NCBI RefSeq assembly: GCF_900105595.1 | Contig: NZ_LT629784.1 | Location: 1,860,001-1,924,000, forward strand | Direction of reading: 5' to 3' | Length of the DNA: 64,000 nucleotides | Source: Stappia sp. ES.058 | GTDB taxonomy: Bacteria; Pseudomonadota; Alphaproteobacteria; Rhizobiales; Stappiaceae | Part shown: positions 9,643-18,608 of the stretch, piece after piece | Position numbering within the stretch: position 1 is the stretch's first letter | Layout: the number at the start of each line of letters is the position of its first letter | Notes under the pieces: model-generated | What the model was told of the DNA's origin: nothing | Databases searched by the model: none | Seen by the model: the letters and a program-made list of their open reading frames with translations, nothing else | Translations under genes and position numbers: made by a program

Positions 9643-11712
9643 TCAGTTGCGCCGCACGAAACAATCGCCGCCAGCAGACTTCAAACGCTCGCACAGCGAA
9701 ATCGCATCGTCACGCGACGAGGCCGGAATACGGACGCGGTAGAAGGTACCGCGGTCGCCAAGATCCGCCCGCTGGATCACAGGCGAAACACCCCCGAGCA
9801 CACCCGCATAGCGTTGCTGGAGATTGTCGAAGGCGGCCTGGGCCTGATCCTGTGTGCGCTGAGACGACACCTGCACGATATAGGCACCGGCAGGAATGGA
9901 TCCGCTTGTCGCAGGCGCGGAGGCCGCGGGCTGCGATGCGCCCTGCTGACTGGCGGTGAGATCAAGCGGAGAGGCCGGTGCCCGCTGTGCGGGGGCACTT
10001 TGGCGCTGAATGGCGGGAGGCGCAGTGGCACGCGCAGCCATTGTCTCGATATCGCCCGGCTTTTCACGCGGCACATTGGTCGGCACGTCGCCGGCGACCG
10101 TCGGGCCAGCGGCCTGCGGTACCGCGGCGCCATCTTCCGCGCCGGGCGCCGTCACGGGGGTCGTCGTTACCTGACGAGTGTCCGTTCCGGCCGGGTCTAC
10201 CGACGCCACGCGCGGAACCGGCGAAGAGGGCGACTGTTCCTGCGCCGGTTGATCTGTCGCCGGTTCGGACTGCGACGCTGAGGGAGTATCGGTCGCAGCA
10301 GCAGCGTCATCACCGGAGATGATCGTTCCGTCCGGACGCACAACGACTGTGCGAACCCGACGCGGGCCCGCGGGAACGCGGGTTTGCGCGTCACCGTCCG
10401 TCACGGGCGCCGGCGGAAGCGATGCAACCGGAGTTTCATCCTGAACCACCAGCCGTTCCTCACGCGGAGACTCGACACCCCCGACGCGATCATAGATCAG
10501 TTTGCTCTGACCGTTCGCCGAGGGCTCCTCACCTTCGGGATAGACCTTCAACGGCTCCTGTGACGCCGTGATGACCGGTGGCGGACCAATCACGTCCGAT
10601 CCGCCAAAATCGAAGAAGGCAAATACAGCTCCACCCGCGACGACAAGACCAAGCACGGCACCTGCTGCAAAAAGACCCCGACGGGACTTTTCATCCGGCG
10701 CGACCTCCTGTTCTGACTCCGAATGCGGCGGGAGAACGCCATGCCCGCCAATCTGCGGATCGCCCTCGCGCATTGCCTGAGCGACGGCATCAAGGTCATA
10801 CCCCTCCGGCGGCGGCGGGGCCTCCGTATCGGCGGCAGCGTAGAAATCCTCATCGAAGGACGGGGCTTGAGGTTCCGCCCGGCCCGCCCGCCCATCGTCA
10901 GCCCAACCGGGCGCCGGCGCGTCCATCAGCAGGTCGTCATAGGACTCTGATTGCAGATCGTCACCTTCCGACCAAGCCTCGCGATCATCGTGCGCATTTT
11001 TTTGCGGGCCAAGAAGCTCGTCCTCAAGCGAGGCGCTCAAATCGGCGGTAATGGCGCGAGCGCGCTCCTGCTCCGCGGAAAAATTCGCGTCTCCACGCAC
11101 GTCCTCCTGATAGACGGGGGGATCGAGCCGACCCTCATCCCGTGGAGCAACGGAGTCGGGAAAATATGGATCTTGTCCGAAGTCGTCGGCAACATCGGCC
11201 GAGCGGTTGACCGGCCCGTCCGGCCATTCGACCTGGGCAGAGCGCGACGCCTCGGCGAAATGCGCATCATCATCCCACACCTCTGCCTGCACCTCCGCAT
11301 GCCAGGTATCGCCATAGGCGCCTTGAGCAGGCTCGACATCAACGGGGGGAGAAACCGGGACGGATTGGACGCGCTGCGCATAGGCGTCCGAATAGTCAGA
11401 AGCCGTAGCCTCCCGCTCGTCCGGTGCGGAAACAGGCTGCTGTTCAAAAGGTTCGTTCCAGCCGACACCACCCGAAACCGGTTCTTCCCATCCTGACGGG
11501 TCCACGTATTCCGGGTCATCGGCTTGGGGAAACGCAGGCTCTTCGAACCGGGGCTCCGTCATCGCAACGGGGCGAAACTTGGCATTGCCCTCGCTGACGA
11601 TGCGCGCCAGTTCGACGAGCGGATCCTCTTCGAACCCGTCATGGCCGTCATCCGCGCGCCGGTCGCCGCGGTGATCCGTATCGCTGACCGGATGGTTCGA
11701 ACGGTTGGACAT
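9643..11712 (-). CDS. Large SPOR-domain membrane protein
   Basis: A 689-residue protein with a long acidic, disordered cytoplasmic part (residues 1-345), one membrane helix (about 346-368, LFAAGAVLGLVVAGGAVF), a Pro/Ala/Thr-rich periplasmic linker and a C-terminal SPOR domain (about 610-689, beginning GAYIVQVSSQRTQDQA and ending CFVRRN). SPOR domains bind glycan strands lacking stem peptides at the division site, so a role in cell division or envelope maintenance is likely by family. Genes like this sit between argS and nagZ in many Rhizobiales. The two Cys residues flanking the last helix of the SPOR domain may form a disulfide. Confidence 0.88.
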   Translation of the reverse strand: MSNRSNHPVSDTDHRGDRRADDGHDGFEEDPLVELARIVSEGNAKFRPVAMTEPRFEEPAFPQADDPEYVDPSGWEEPVSGGVGWNEPFEQQPVSAPDEREATASDYSDAYAQRVQSVPVSPPVDVEPAQGAYGDTWHAEVQAEVWDDDAHFAEASRSAQVEWPDGPVNRSADVADDFGQDPYFPDSVAPRDEGRLDPPVYQEDVRGDANFSAEQERARAITADLSASLEDELLGPQKNAHDDREAWSEGDDLQSESYDDLLMDAPAPGWADDGRAGRAEPQAPSFDEDFYAAADTEAPPPPEGYDLDAVAQAMREGDPQIGGHGVLPPHSESEQEVAPDEKSRRGLFAAGAVLGLVVAGGAVFAFFDFGGSDVIGPPPVITASQEPLKVYPEGEEPSANGQSKLIYDRVGGVESPREERLVVQDETPVASLPPAPVTDGDAQTRVPAGPRRVRTVVVRPDGTIISGDDAAAATDTPSASQSEPATDQPAQEQSPSSPVPRVASVDPAGTDTRQVTTTPVTAPGAEDGAAVPQAAGPTVAGDVPTNVPREKPGDIETMAARATAPPAIQRQSAPAQRAPASPLDLTASQQGASQPAASAPATSGSIPAGAYIVQVSSQRTQDQAQAAFDNLQQRYAGVLGGVSPVIQRADLGDRGTFYRVRIPASSRDDAISLCERLKSAGGDCFVRRN

Positions 11713-11775
11713 AATGCTGAGGACTTCCCCGCTGGATTGGACCGCAATCCGCGCGGCCGCAGGACCCTCCCGCCG

Positions 11776-13542
11776 TCAGCGCATCTCCTCAGGCGCCGCG
11801 ACACCCAGCAAGGACAGGCCGGACGCTAGAACCAGGGAGACCGCACGAACAAGACCAAGGCGGGCCAACGTTAGTTGTCGATGTTCAGGGTTAATAAAAC
11901 GTAATTGCGGCAAATCCTTGCCCTTGTTCCAGTGCGAATGCAGGGCACTGGCCAGGTCGTGCAGGTAGAAGGCAACGCGATGTGGCTCATGTGCTTCGGC
12001 CGCGCTCTCGACAAGCCTGGGCCACGCAGCCAGACGCGCCGCGAGTTCGCGTTCGCCCGAATCGGTGAGCAGCGAGAAGTCGCCTTCTGCAAGTGCGGCA
12101 GAGGATGCATCCAGACCCGGCAGCTCTTCCGCAGCCTGCCGCAGCACCGAGCGACAGCGCGCGTGGCCATACTGGACATAGAAAACCGGGTTGTCCTTGG
12201 ATTGCTCGGTGACTTTCCTGAAATCGAAGTCCAGCGGCGCATCATTCTTGCGGTAAAGCATCATGAAGCGCACAGGATCGCAGCCCACCTCCTCGACGAC
12301 GTCGCGCAGTGTCACGAAATCGCCGGAGCGCTTCGACATGCGCACGGGTTCACCGGCGCGGAAAAGCTTCACAAGCTGGCACAGACGCACGATCACCTTG
12401 GCCTCGCCACCGGAAATGGCACGCCCGACTGCCTCGAGCCGTTTCACGTAGCCGCCGTGATCCGCGCCGAGGATAAAGATCATCTCCTTGAAGCCACGCT
12501 CGTACTTGGACAGCATATAGGCGACGTCGGCGGCGAAATAGGTGTAACTGCCGTCGGATTTTTTCAGCGGGCGGTCGATGTCGTCGCCATAGGCGCTGGC
12601 GCGGAACAAGGTCTGCTCACGGTCTTCCCAGTCTTCCGGCACCTGACCCTTCGGCGGGGGCAGCGTCCCTTCGTACACGAGATCGCGCGCCCGAAGCACA
12701 TCGAGCATCTTGTCGATCTCGGACCTGTTGGCATCGTTGCGCGCGTGCAGCGTGCGCTCTGAAAAGAACAGGTCGTGATGCACGTTGAGCAGGGCAAGAT
12801 CGGCACGGATGAGCTCCATCATCGCGGCGATCGTGTCTTCCTTCACCAGCGCAAGGCGTGCAGCCTCATCCATGTCGAGGAGCGCGCGCCCGTGCTTGGC
12901 GGCAAGCGCCTTCCCGACCGGTACGAGATAATCACCGGGATAGAGCCCCTCGGGGATCTTGCCGATGTCCTCGCCCAGCGCTTCCCGGTAGCGCAGAAAG
13001 GCCGACCGCGCGAGAACGTCGATCTGCGAGCCGGCATCGTTGATGTAGTATTCGCGAGTGACGTCATAGCCGGCGAAATCCAGCAGCGAGGCAAGCGCGT
13101 CGCCCACGACGGCGCCTCGGCAGTGGCCGACATGCATCGGCCCGGTCGGATTTGCGGAGACATACTCCACATTCACCTTCAGGTTGCCACCCATCTTCGA
13201 GCGGCCGAAGTCGCGCTCGTCAGCAAGAACGGAACGCAGCACCCTTGCCCAGACCACATCGGCGAGCCTGAAGTTCAAAAAGCCGGGGCCGGCAACCTCG
13301 GCGGAGAGAATATCTCCCGTCCCCGCCAGTTCAACGCTCAATCGTTCCGCAAGCGCGCGCGGGTTCGTCTTCAACGGCTTTGCAAGCACCATCGCCGCAT
13401 TGGTCGCGAGGTCCCCGTGTGCCGGATCGCGCGGCGGCTCGACAACACACCGCGCCAGCAGGGCCGCATCGACCTCTCCGTTGGGATACAGCCGCGTGAT
13501 CGCGTCACGCACCAGATCGGCATATTCGGTGAAGATGTTCAT
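11776..13542 (-). CDS. argS: Arginyl-tRNA synthetase
   Basis: Class I synthetase charging tRNA-Arg. The 588 residues begin [20 protein letters not shown] (N-terminal Add-1 domain), then show the HIGH-type motif in [20 protein letters not shown] and the KMSKS-like motif as [13 protein letters not shown]. The C-terminal anticodon-binding domain ends with [10 protein letters not shown]. The frame stays open a further 83 codons upstream, into repeat copy B, but that part has no similarity to ArgRS; the Met at 13542 is the family start. The gene lies between dgt and the SPOR gene. Confidence 0.96.
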   Translation of the reverse strand: MNIFTEYADLVRDAITRLYPNGEVDAALLARCVVEPPRDPAHGDLATNAAMVLAKPLKTNPRALAERLSVELAGTGDILSAEVAGPGFLNFRLADVVWARVLRSVLADERDFGRSKMGGNLKVNVEYVSANPTGPMHVGHCRGAVVGDALASLLDFAGYDVTREYYINDAGSQIDVLARSAFLRYREALGEDIGKIPEGLYPGDYLVPVGKALAAKHGRALLDMDEAARLALVKEDTIAAMMELIRADLALLNVHHDLFFSERTLHARNDANRSEIDKMLDVLRARDLVYEGTLPPPKGQVPEDWEDREQTLFRASAYGDDIDRPLKKSDGSYTYFAADVAYMLSKYERGFKEMIFILGADHGGYVKRLEAVGRAISGGEAKVIVRLCQLVKLFRAGEPVRMSKRSGDFVTLRDVVEEVGCDPVRFMMLYRKNDAPLDFDFRKVTEQSKDNPVFYVQYGHARCRSVLRQAAEELPGLDASSAALAEGDFSLLTDSGERELAARLAAWPRLVESAAEAHEPHRVAFYLHDLASALHSHWNKGKDLPQLRFINPEHRQLTLARLGLVRAVSLVLASGLSLLGVAAPEEMR

Positions 13543-13630
13543 GTGCGGCTTCTCTCGGCACTGTGTGTTTCGGCGCGGCATGCGCCCGAACCGACGTGCG
13601 GCATTGCTGTGAAACTGGCGGGCGGGCGAC

Positions 13631-13899
13631 CTAGGGTGTGGATCCATAGATGCGTCCGGTTTGGCGGCTGAAACGGCAATAAGCCGCGCGGAACCGACCG
13701 AAAAGCGGGCCGGACGCCCGGTTGAGGGCGGCGACATGGCGGCTTGAAGCCGTTTCACCGTCCGTGGGATATGGACGATTTGCCCCGCCAATGGGTTGTG
13801 AAGACTTGAAAATACCCCGCATTTCCAGCGCCTTCACGCCTGTTGTCGAACCAGATCGTCTCATACCGAACCGACCGCATTTATGGGTCCGTGACCTAG
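13631..13899 (-). repeat. Interspersed palindromic-ended element, copy B
   Basis: A 269-bp non-coding element bounded by CTAG on both sides. The left end reads CTAGGGTGTGGATCCATAGA and the right end, on the minus strand, CTAGGTCACGGACCCATAAA: an imperfect terminal inverted repeat continuing to ATGCG-N-CGGTT. It aligns end to end with copy A; shared blocks include AGCGGGC...G-GCCCGGT and GACTTGAAAATAC versus GGATTGAAAATAC. The right-hand CTAG contains the stop codon (TAG) of dgt. The minus-strand frame is open throughout (about 96 codons) and its C-terminal residues resemble the equivalent frame of copy A, but no known domain is visible. Confidence 0.75.
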
Positions 13900-15113
13900 C
13901 CCAATTCCGGGGTATGGTCAAACAGGCGGCGATGCTCGTCGACGGCGAAACGGTCCGTCATGCCAGCGACGAAATCGCAAACGCGGCGCGCGGTCCGATC
14001 AGGCTCGCCGGGGCGCAGATCGTGGAACCACTCCTGAGGCATCAGCGAGGGTTCGGCCATATAGGCGGCGAAGAGATCTTGCACGATCGCGGCAACCTGC
14101 TTTCGAACCGCAAGCACGCTGTTGTGCCGGTAGAGATTTGCAAAAAGGAAAGCCTTCACCGCGCGTTCCGAGACCGTCATCCCGTCGGAAAAGCTCACCA
14201 TGGCGCCGGAGGCGGCGCGGATGTCTTCCACGGAGCGCGGTGACAGCACGGTCAACCGGCGGACGGATTCCTCGATCACATCCTCCACCATGCGCGTGAT
14301 CGAGCGGCGAACGATCTCATGAATCCGGCGTGGCTCCTCGAGGTCTGGATAGCGCCCATCCACTTCGTCGAGTATGGCGCAGAAGAACGGGACCTCACGG
14401 ATCTGCTCCACGGCAAGCAGTCCGGCCCGCAGCCCGTCGTCGAGATCGTGCGCATCATAGGCGATGTCATCGGCGATCGCAGCAGCCTGGGCCTCCGCGC
14501 CCGGCCAGGTGTCGAGGCGCAGATCCTGGCGCGCGGCGTTCGCACGGATCGCGAAGGGAAGCTCGCCCCCGGCGAATTTTCCGATCGGCGCGCCGTCGGC
14601 GTCCACAAGCGGCCCGTTGTGCTTCACCAGTCCCTCGAGCGTCTCCCAACTCAGGTTCAGCCCATCGAATTCGGCGTAGCGCCTTTCGAGGTTGGTGACG
14701 ATGCGCAGGGATTGCGCATTGTGATCGAACCCCCCGTAGGGCGCCATGCAGGCATCCATCACATCCTCGCCCTCATGACCGAAGGGCGTGTGGCCAAGGT
14801 CGTGGGCCAGGGCAAGACATTCGGCCAAATCCTCATCGAGCCGCAGCGCACGGGCAAGCGAACGCGCAATCTGGGACACCTCGATCGTATGGGTCAGCCG
14901 TGTGCGGAAGTGATCGCCTTCATGATAAACGAAGACCTGCGTCTTGTGTTTCAGCCGTCGAAACGCCGTGGAATGGATTATCCGGTCACGGTCGCGTTGA
15001 AACGGCGTACGCGTCGGGCTTTCCGCTTCGGGGAAAAGACGTCCCGCGCTTCTGTCCGGGTCGGTGGCGTAGGCCGCCCGCGGCTGGGCGCCATATCCAA
15101 GGGAAGCAGTCAT
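13896..15113 (-). CDS. dgt: Deoxyguanosinetriphosphate triphosphohydrolase-like protein
   Basis: HD-domain dNTPase that releases tripolyphosphate from dNTPs. The metal-binding residues are clear: His in [14 protein letters not shown], the HD pair in [16 protein letters not shown], and the distal Asp in [39 protein letters not shown] is typical of the bacterial dGTPase-like group. The Met at 15113 ([10 protein letters not shown]) has a GGAG box upstream; an in-frame start 20 codons earlier is possible. The stop codon TAG is part of the terminal CTAG of repeat copy B, so the element may have set the present C-terminus. It is divergent from erpA. Confidence 0.92.
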   Translation of the reverse strand: MTASLGYGAQPRAAYATDPDRSAGRLFPEAESPTRTPFQRDRDRIIHSTAFRRLKHKTQVFVYHEGDHFRTRLTHTIEVSQIARSLARALRLDEDLAECLALAHDLGHTPFGHEGEDVMDACMAPYGGFDHNAQSLRIVTNLERRYAEFDGLNLSWETLEGLVKHNGPLVDADGAPIGKFAGGELPFAIRANAARQDLRLDTWPGAEAQAAAIADDIAYDAHDLDDGLRAGLLAVEQIREVPFFCAILDEVDGRYPDLEEPRRIHEIVRRSITRMVEDVIEESVRRLTVLSPRSVEDIRAASGAMVSFSDGMTVSERAVKAFLFANLYRHNSVLAVRKQVAAIVQDLFAAYMAEPSLMPQEWFHDLRPGEPDRTARRVCDFVAGMTDRFAVDEHRRLFDHTPELG

Positions 15114-15371
15114 CGGCTCTCCGTGAAATTCCGGGCTCTGCGTGATGTTTCGGGCTCTGAGCCGAACTGTCATGAACGCGATTGCCAGCCTCGTGCAGTT
15201 GACGCAAGCTCGCCCTGTTCATACCTATCGGGTAAGCTCTTGCACAGTCGAGAGGCCGGTGTGGCGGTGTTTTCTTTTTCCTTGCCGGTCGGATCGGCAG
15301 GCGTGATGGAATCCCACATCGTGCAGGACACACGAACGAGCGCCTCTCGGCGCAACCAGTGAGGTCGAGCA

Positions 15372-15764
15372 ATGACCAATGCAACGACTGTGACCGAAAG
15401 GCAGAACGATGGAGCCGTTTCGGTCGCCTCCGCATCGGGAGACAGTGTGACGGTCAGCCCGTCAGCGCTCCGGCGGATTTCCCGTATCCTCTCCGACGAA
15501 GCGGAAGGAACAATGCTGCGTATCAGCGTCGAGGGCGGCGGATGCTCGGGATTTCAGTATAAATACGATCTCGTCACCGACCGCGAAGCTGACGACTTCA
15601 TTGTCGAGGATGCGGGCGCAACGGTGATCGTCGATCCCGTTTCCCTGCAATACATGAGTGGCTCTGTCGTGGATTATGTCGACGACATCATGGGACAATC
15701 GTTTCAGATCAACAATCCGCTCGCCTCGGCAGGCTGCGGATGCGGAACGAGCTTCTCCATTTGA
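15372..15764 (+). CDS. erpA: Iron-sulfur cluster insertion protein ErpA
   Basis: A-type carrier that delivers Fe-S clusters to target proteins. The 130 residues have the HesB/IscA fold with the three cluster-ligand Cys residues in GGGCSGFQYKY and the C-terminal GCGCGTSFSI. The N-terminal 25 residues are a variable extension. Divergence from dgt and position just before xth are typical of Rhizobiales. A second A-type carrier (sufA) lies in the SUF operon at 25809-26195, so the two probably serve different steps or targets. Confidence 0.94.
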   Translation: MTNATTVTERQNDGAVSVASASGDSVTVSPSALRRISRILSDEAEGTMLRISVEGGGCSGFQYKYDLVTDREADDFIVEDAGATVIVDPVSLQYMSGSVVDYVDDIMGQSFQINNPLASAGCGCGTSFSI

Positions 15765-15813
15765 AGCTTGTCCTTTCCCGGCGCGGCGCGCAGCCCTTGA
15801 ACAGGATTTTCCG

Positions 15814-16596
15814 TTGAAGATCGCCACCTGGAACATCAACGGCGTGAAGGCGCGCCGCGACACTGCCCTCGCCTGGCTTGAGGAAGCAAAGCCCGACATC
15901 GCCTGTCTTCAGGAAATCAAGTCGGTCGACGACGGCTTTCCCGCCGCCGACTTCGAGGCGCTGGGCTATGCGGTCGAAACCCACGGCCAGAAAGGCTTCA
16001 ACGGAGTTGCCGTGCTCAGCCGTCTCCCGCTCGAGGACGTCTCGCGCGGACTTCCGGGCGACGATGAGGACACGCAGGCGCGCTACATCGAGGCACGGGT
16101 CGAGACCTCCTCGGGGTCAGTGCGGGTCGGATGCCTTTATCTGCCGAACGGCAATCCGCTGGGAACAGAGAAATTCGACTACAAGCTGAAGTGGATGGAG
16201 CGCCTGCACCGTCATGCGCAGGATTGTCTCGCGCGCGAGGAGGCATTTATCCTTCTTGGCGACTACAATGTGATCCCGGAACCCCGCGACGCAAAGAACC
16301 CCGATGCCTGGACCGGAGATGCGCTGTTTCAGCCGGAGAGCCGGCGCGCATTCCGCTCGCTTGAAAACCTCGGTCTTTTCGACGCGCTTCGCCTCACCAA
16401 CCAGGACGACGGTCTCTACAGCTTCTGGGACTATCAGGCCGGCGCCTGGCAAAAGAACAACGGCATCCGCATCGATCACCTGCTTTTGTCCGCCGAGGCA
16501 GTCGACCGTCTTGAGCGAACCGGCGTGGATGCTCATGTCCGCGGATGGGAAAAACCCTCCGACCACGTACCCGTGTGGGTCGAGCTGTCGGATTGA
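15814..16596 (+). CDS. xth: Exodeoxyribonuclease III
   Basis: AP endonuclease and 3'-5' exonuclease of base-excision repair. Family motifs in order: KIATWNINGVKAR at the N-terminus, CLQEIKS with the metal-binding Glu, GCLYLPNGNP, LLGDYNVIPEP with the catalytic Asp and Asn, RIDHLLLS, and the terminal SDHVPVWVEL His. Length is 260 residues. The start is a TTG at 15814 with AGGA about seven bases upstream; the frame is open further 5' but that part overlaps erpA and shows no similarity to the family. Confidence 0.93.
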   Translation: MKIATWNINGVKARRDTALAWLEEAKPDIACLQEIKSVDDGFPAADFEALGYAVETHGQKGFNGVAVLSRLPLEDVSRGLPGDDEDTQARYIEARVETSSGSVRVGCLYLPNGNPLGTEKFDYKLKWMERLHRHAQDCLAREEAFILLGDYNVIPEPRDAKNPDAWTGDALFQPESRRAFRSLENLGLFDALRLTNQDDGLYSFWDYQAGAWQKNNGIRIDHLLLSAEAVDRLERTGVDAHVRGWEKPSDHVPVWVELSD

Positions 16597-16698
16597 GGCT
16601 CCGACAGCAGAACCGAGGATCTCGAGATGCTTCGGAAGCTGCGCTGTTGCCGTAGCGGAAAATGTGTGACTTTCGTTCGAATGTGCTATGATCACGGC

Positions 16699-17040
16699 AT
16701 GCGTGAGAAACGGCACGGTCATCGTCGCTTTCGCGGCGGCATCATGGTGATGGCGGCATTGGCCGCACCCGTCTTGTTGGCCTCCGGCGCCGCATCGCAA
16801 CAAACCGCCCGCTCATCCTGCACCTGCCGCTATTTCGGCCAGGATTATCATCTGGGTGAAACCGTGTGCCTGCGCGGACCGGATGGCATGCGAATAGCCC
16901 GCTGCTCGATGCTTCTCAACAACACCACCTGGAAGCCGCTTGAGGAAGGATGCCCGACGACACGCCTGTTCATGCCGATGCCAGAGCCTCTTGATGATTC
17001 AAGTGCCGATAGCGCCAAAACCGGCCGTGGCGCAAGCTGA
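16699..17040 (+). CDS. Small exported Cys-rich protein of unknown function
   Basis: A 113-residue protein starting MREKRHGHRRFRGGIMVMAA, with a basic N-terminus and a hydrophobic core ending around ASGAASQQ, a plausible Sec signal peptide. The mature part contains CTCRYFGQDYHLGETVCLRG, then a fourth and a fifth Cys in IARCSML and EEGCP. The spacing suggests disulfides in the periplasm. It is codirectional with xth, 102 bp downstream, and convergent with exoR. I do not recognise a named family and assign no function. Confidence 0.7.
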   Translation: MREKRHGHRRFRGGIMVMAALAAPVLLASGAASQQTARSSCTCRYFGQDYHLGETVCLRGPDGMRIARCSMLLNNTTWKPLEEGCPTTRLFMPMPEPLDDSSADSAKTGRGAS

Positions 17041-17094
17041 TACAGGGCGCCGCGCCGATCTCACCGGGTCCTACTGACAATCGGGAATTCACAG

Positions 17095-17943
17095 TTACCG
17101 ACTGTCGGCGATCAGCGCCGGGTTGGCCTGCATCCATGACTCGGCCAGGGTTGTTGAACGACGGCGAACACTCTCCTCGGCCAGTCCGAAACTGCGCTCC
17201 TGCAGTTCGGTGATCCAGGCTTCATCCGTCCCATCGACACGGCGCTGCGCCACCGTCAACCACATCAGGCCGGCGACCTTGTTGTCGAACCCGTGGAAAT
17301 CGCCAGTGAAGAGAAGCTCACCGAGTCGGGCTTGCGCCTTAAGATGTCCCTTCTTTGCCGCCAGCTTCAGCCAGCGCGCCGCCATGCGTATGTCCCGATC
17401 ACTGTCATCCAGATAGAGCATGCCGAGATGGTACTGCGCATCCGCATCGCCGAAATAGGAGGCCGCGTAGCTGAAAATCTCTCGTGCGCGCGCCACATTC
17501 GGCTGAATCGCGCTGTCATTGATCCCGGTCAGATAATAGGAACCAAGCTCAACGAAGGCACTGGCGATAAAAGGAGCGCGCGGAGACGAGGGGCTGTCAT
17601 CGGCATAGTTGGACGCGATCTCGCGAAAATACTCGAACGCCTTGATATCGTCTTCCTTGACGCCATCGCCACGTGAATACATCCGGCCGAGTTTCCAGGC
17701 TGCCAGAGGATGCCCGTTCTCCGCAGCAAAGCGCAGGGAATCGAGCGCGCGTTTCTTCTTCCCGGCATAATAAAAACGTGTTCCGGCACGCAGCGCCTCT
17801 CCGGGAGAGAGATCAGGCGCGGAAGCCGCAGCCCCCGACATCCTGGCGGCCGCAGCAGCGGCTGAATCCTGAGCGATCGCAGGCCCCGCGAAGGCCGCGC
17901 ACATCATGACAGCGCTGAAACAACCAAAAACAGTGATCCGCAT
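17095..17943 (-). CDS. exoR: ExoR-like periplasmic Sel1-repeat regulator
   Basis: In Rhizobiales ExoR is a periplasmic Sel1-repeat protein that holds the ChvG/ExoS sensor kinase inactive, repressing exopolysaccharide and favouring motility. This 282-residue protein has a signal peptide (MRITVFGCFSAVMMCAAF to AIAQ, about residue 25) and Sel1-like repeats with A-W-K-L-G-R-M-Y, YHLGMLYLDD and AQARLGELLFTG segments. The C-terminal LMWLTVAQRR and DEAWITELQE elements match my recollection of ExoR proteins. Start at 17943 is chosen for the signal peptide; the frame is open upstream without similarity. The chvG partner is not in the window, so the role is by homology. Confidence 0.75.
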   Translation of the reverse strand: MRITVFGCFSAVMMCAAFAGPAIAQDSAAAAAARMSGAAASAPDLSPGEALRAGTRFYYAGKKKRALDSLRFAAENGHPLAAWKLGRMYSRGDGVKEDDIKAFEYFREIASNYADDSPSSPRAPFIASAFVELGSYYLTGINDSAIQPNVARAREIFSYAASYFGDADAQYHLGMLYLDDSDRDIRMAARWLKLAAKKGHLKAQARLGELLFTGDFHGFDNKVAGLMWLTVAQRRVDGTDEAWITELQERSFGLAEESVRRRSTTLAESWMQANPALIADSR

Positions 17944-18608
17944 ATTTCGTCCGCCTGATGACGCCCGGCTCGAACTGGTCCGCACCGCACGCCTGCGCCT
18001 TGTTGCCTTTGCACGGGCTTCACAAAGGTGAAGACCATGCCACTCTCTTTCGCAGCAACCGGAGTTCACGGCTCCGGATGTCCTGCCTTTCATCCCGAAA
18101 AACAGCAGCAGGATGATGGGACCTGCAATACCGCCTGTTGAAGGCGAAACAGCGGCTTGCACCTGACTTCACAAAGACAGGATCGCCGCATTTCCGTCAC
18201 AGGTCCGACAACCCACCTTCTGCCCTCAAAGATGGCCGAAACACGGCATCAGGAGCCCCATATGCCCCTGCGGCAAAGACGGCTGCGTCGGTGTTGCGCC
18301 GCGGCCACATAATGGCGCCCTCACCCGCCGGCAATGAGCAGGACAGCATTGGCAAACAGCATCGCGGCGGCGATCAGATCCATTTTCCCGGCCTTCGGCC
18401 TTGACGAATGCGACATCCTGACGTCCTCCTCTGTCTTCGTTCTGGCGCCACGCGGCACCGCTTCTCCTTATGCGGAGAAGGTAGCGCGAACCGGTTGAAA
18501 AACGGTTTGCAGAATCACCGCGACGCGAGACCCTTTGCCAAAATCCGCGCCATTGGCAGAATCATGGGCGATTCGGGCTGTTTGCCCCTCCCCTGACCTG
18601 GACAACAC
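17944..18608. other. 665-bp divergent intergenic region between exoR and parE
   Basis: The region between the exoR and parE start codons should hold both promoters. I find one likely small gene (18321-18416, minus strand). Nothing else stands out: no copy of the interspersed repeat, no clear terminator, and no recognisable regulatory motif. A hydrophobic minus-strand stretch near 18060-18160 is in frame with exoR but has only a weak GTG start. Confidence 0.5.
18321..18416 (-). CDS. Candidate 31-residue single-span membrane peptide
   Basis: A very short frame reading MSHSSRPKAGKMDLIAAAML and then FANAVLLIAGG. It has a basic N-terminus and one hydrophobic span of about 20 residues. Its best support is the ribosome-binding site: a perfect AGGAGG lies eight bases upstream of the ATG, far stronger than most in this window. 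It is not part of any longer gene. Function unknown; it could be a small membrane peptide or a leader. Confidence is limited by size. Confidence 0.45.
   Translation of the reverse strand: MSHSSRPKAGKMDLIAAAMLFANAVLLIAGG

Noticed and set aside
13543..13791. 83-codon N-terminal extension of argS
   Set aside because: It runs into repeat copy B and has no ArgRS similarity; the Met at 13542 is the family start.
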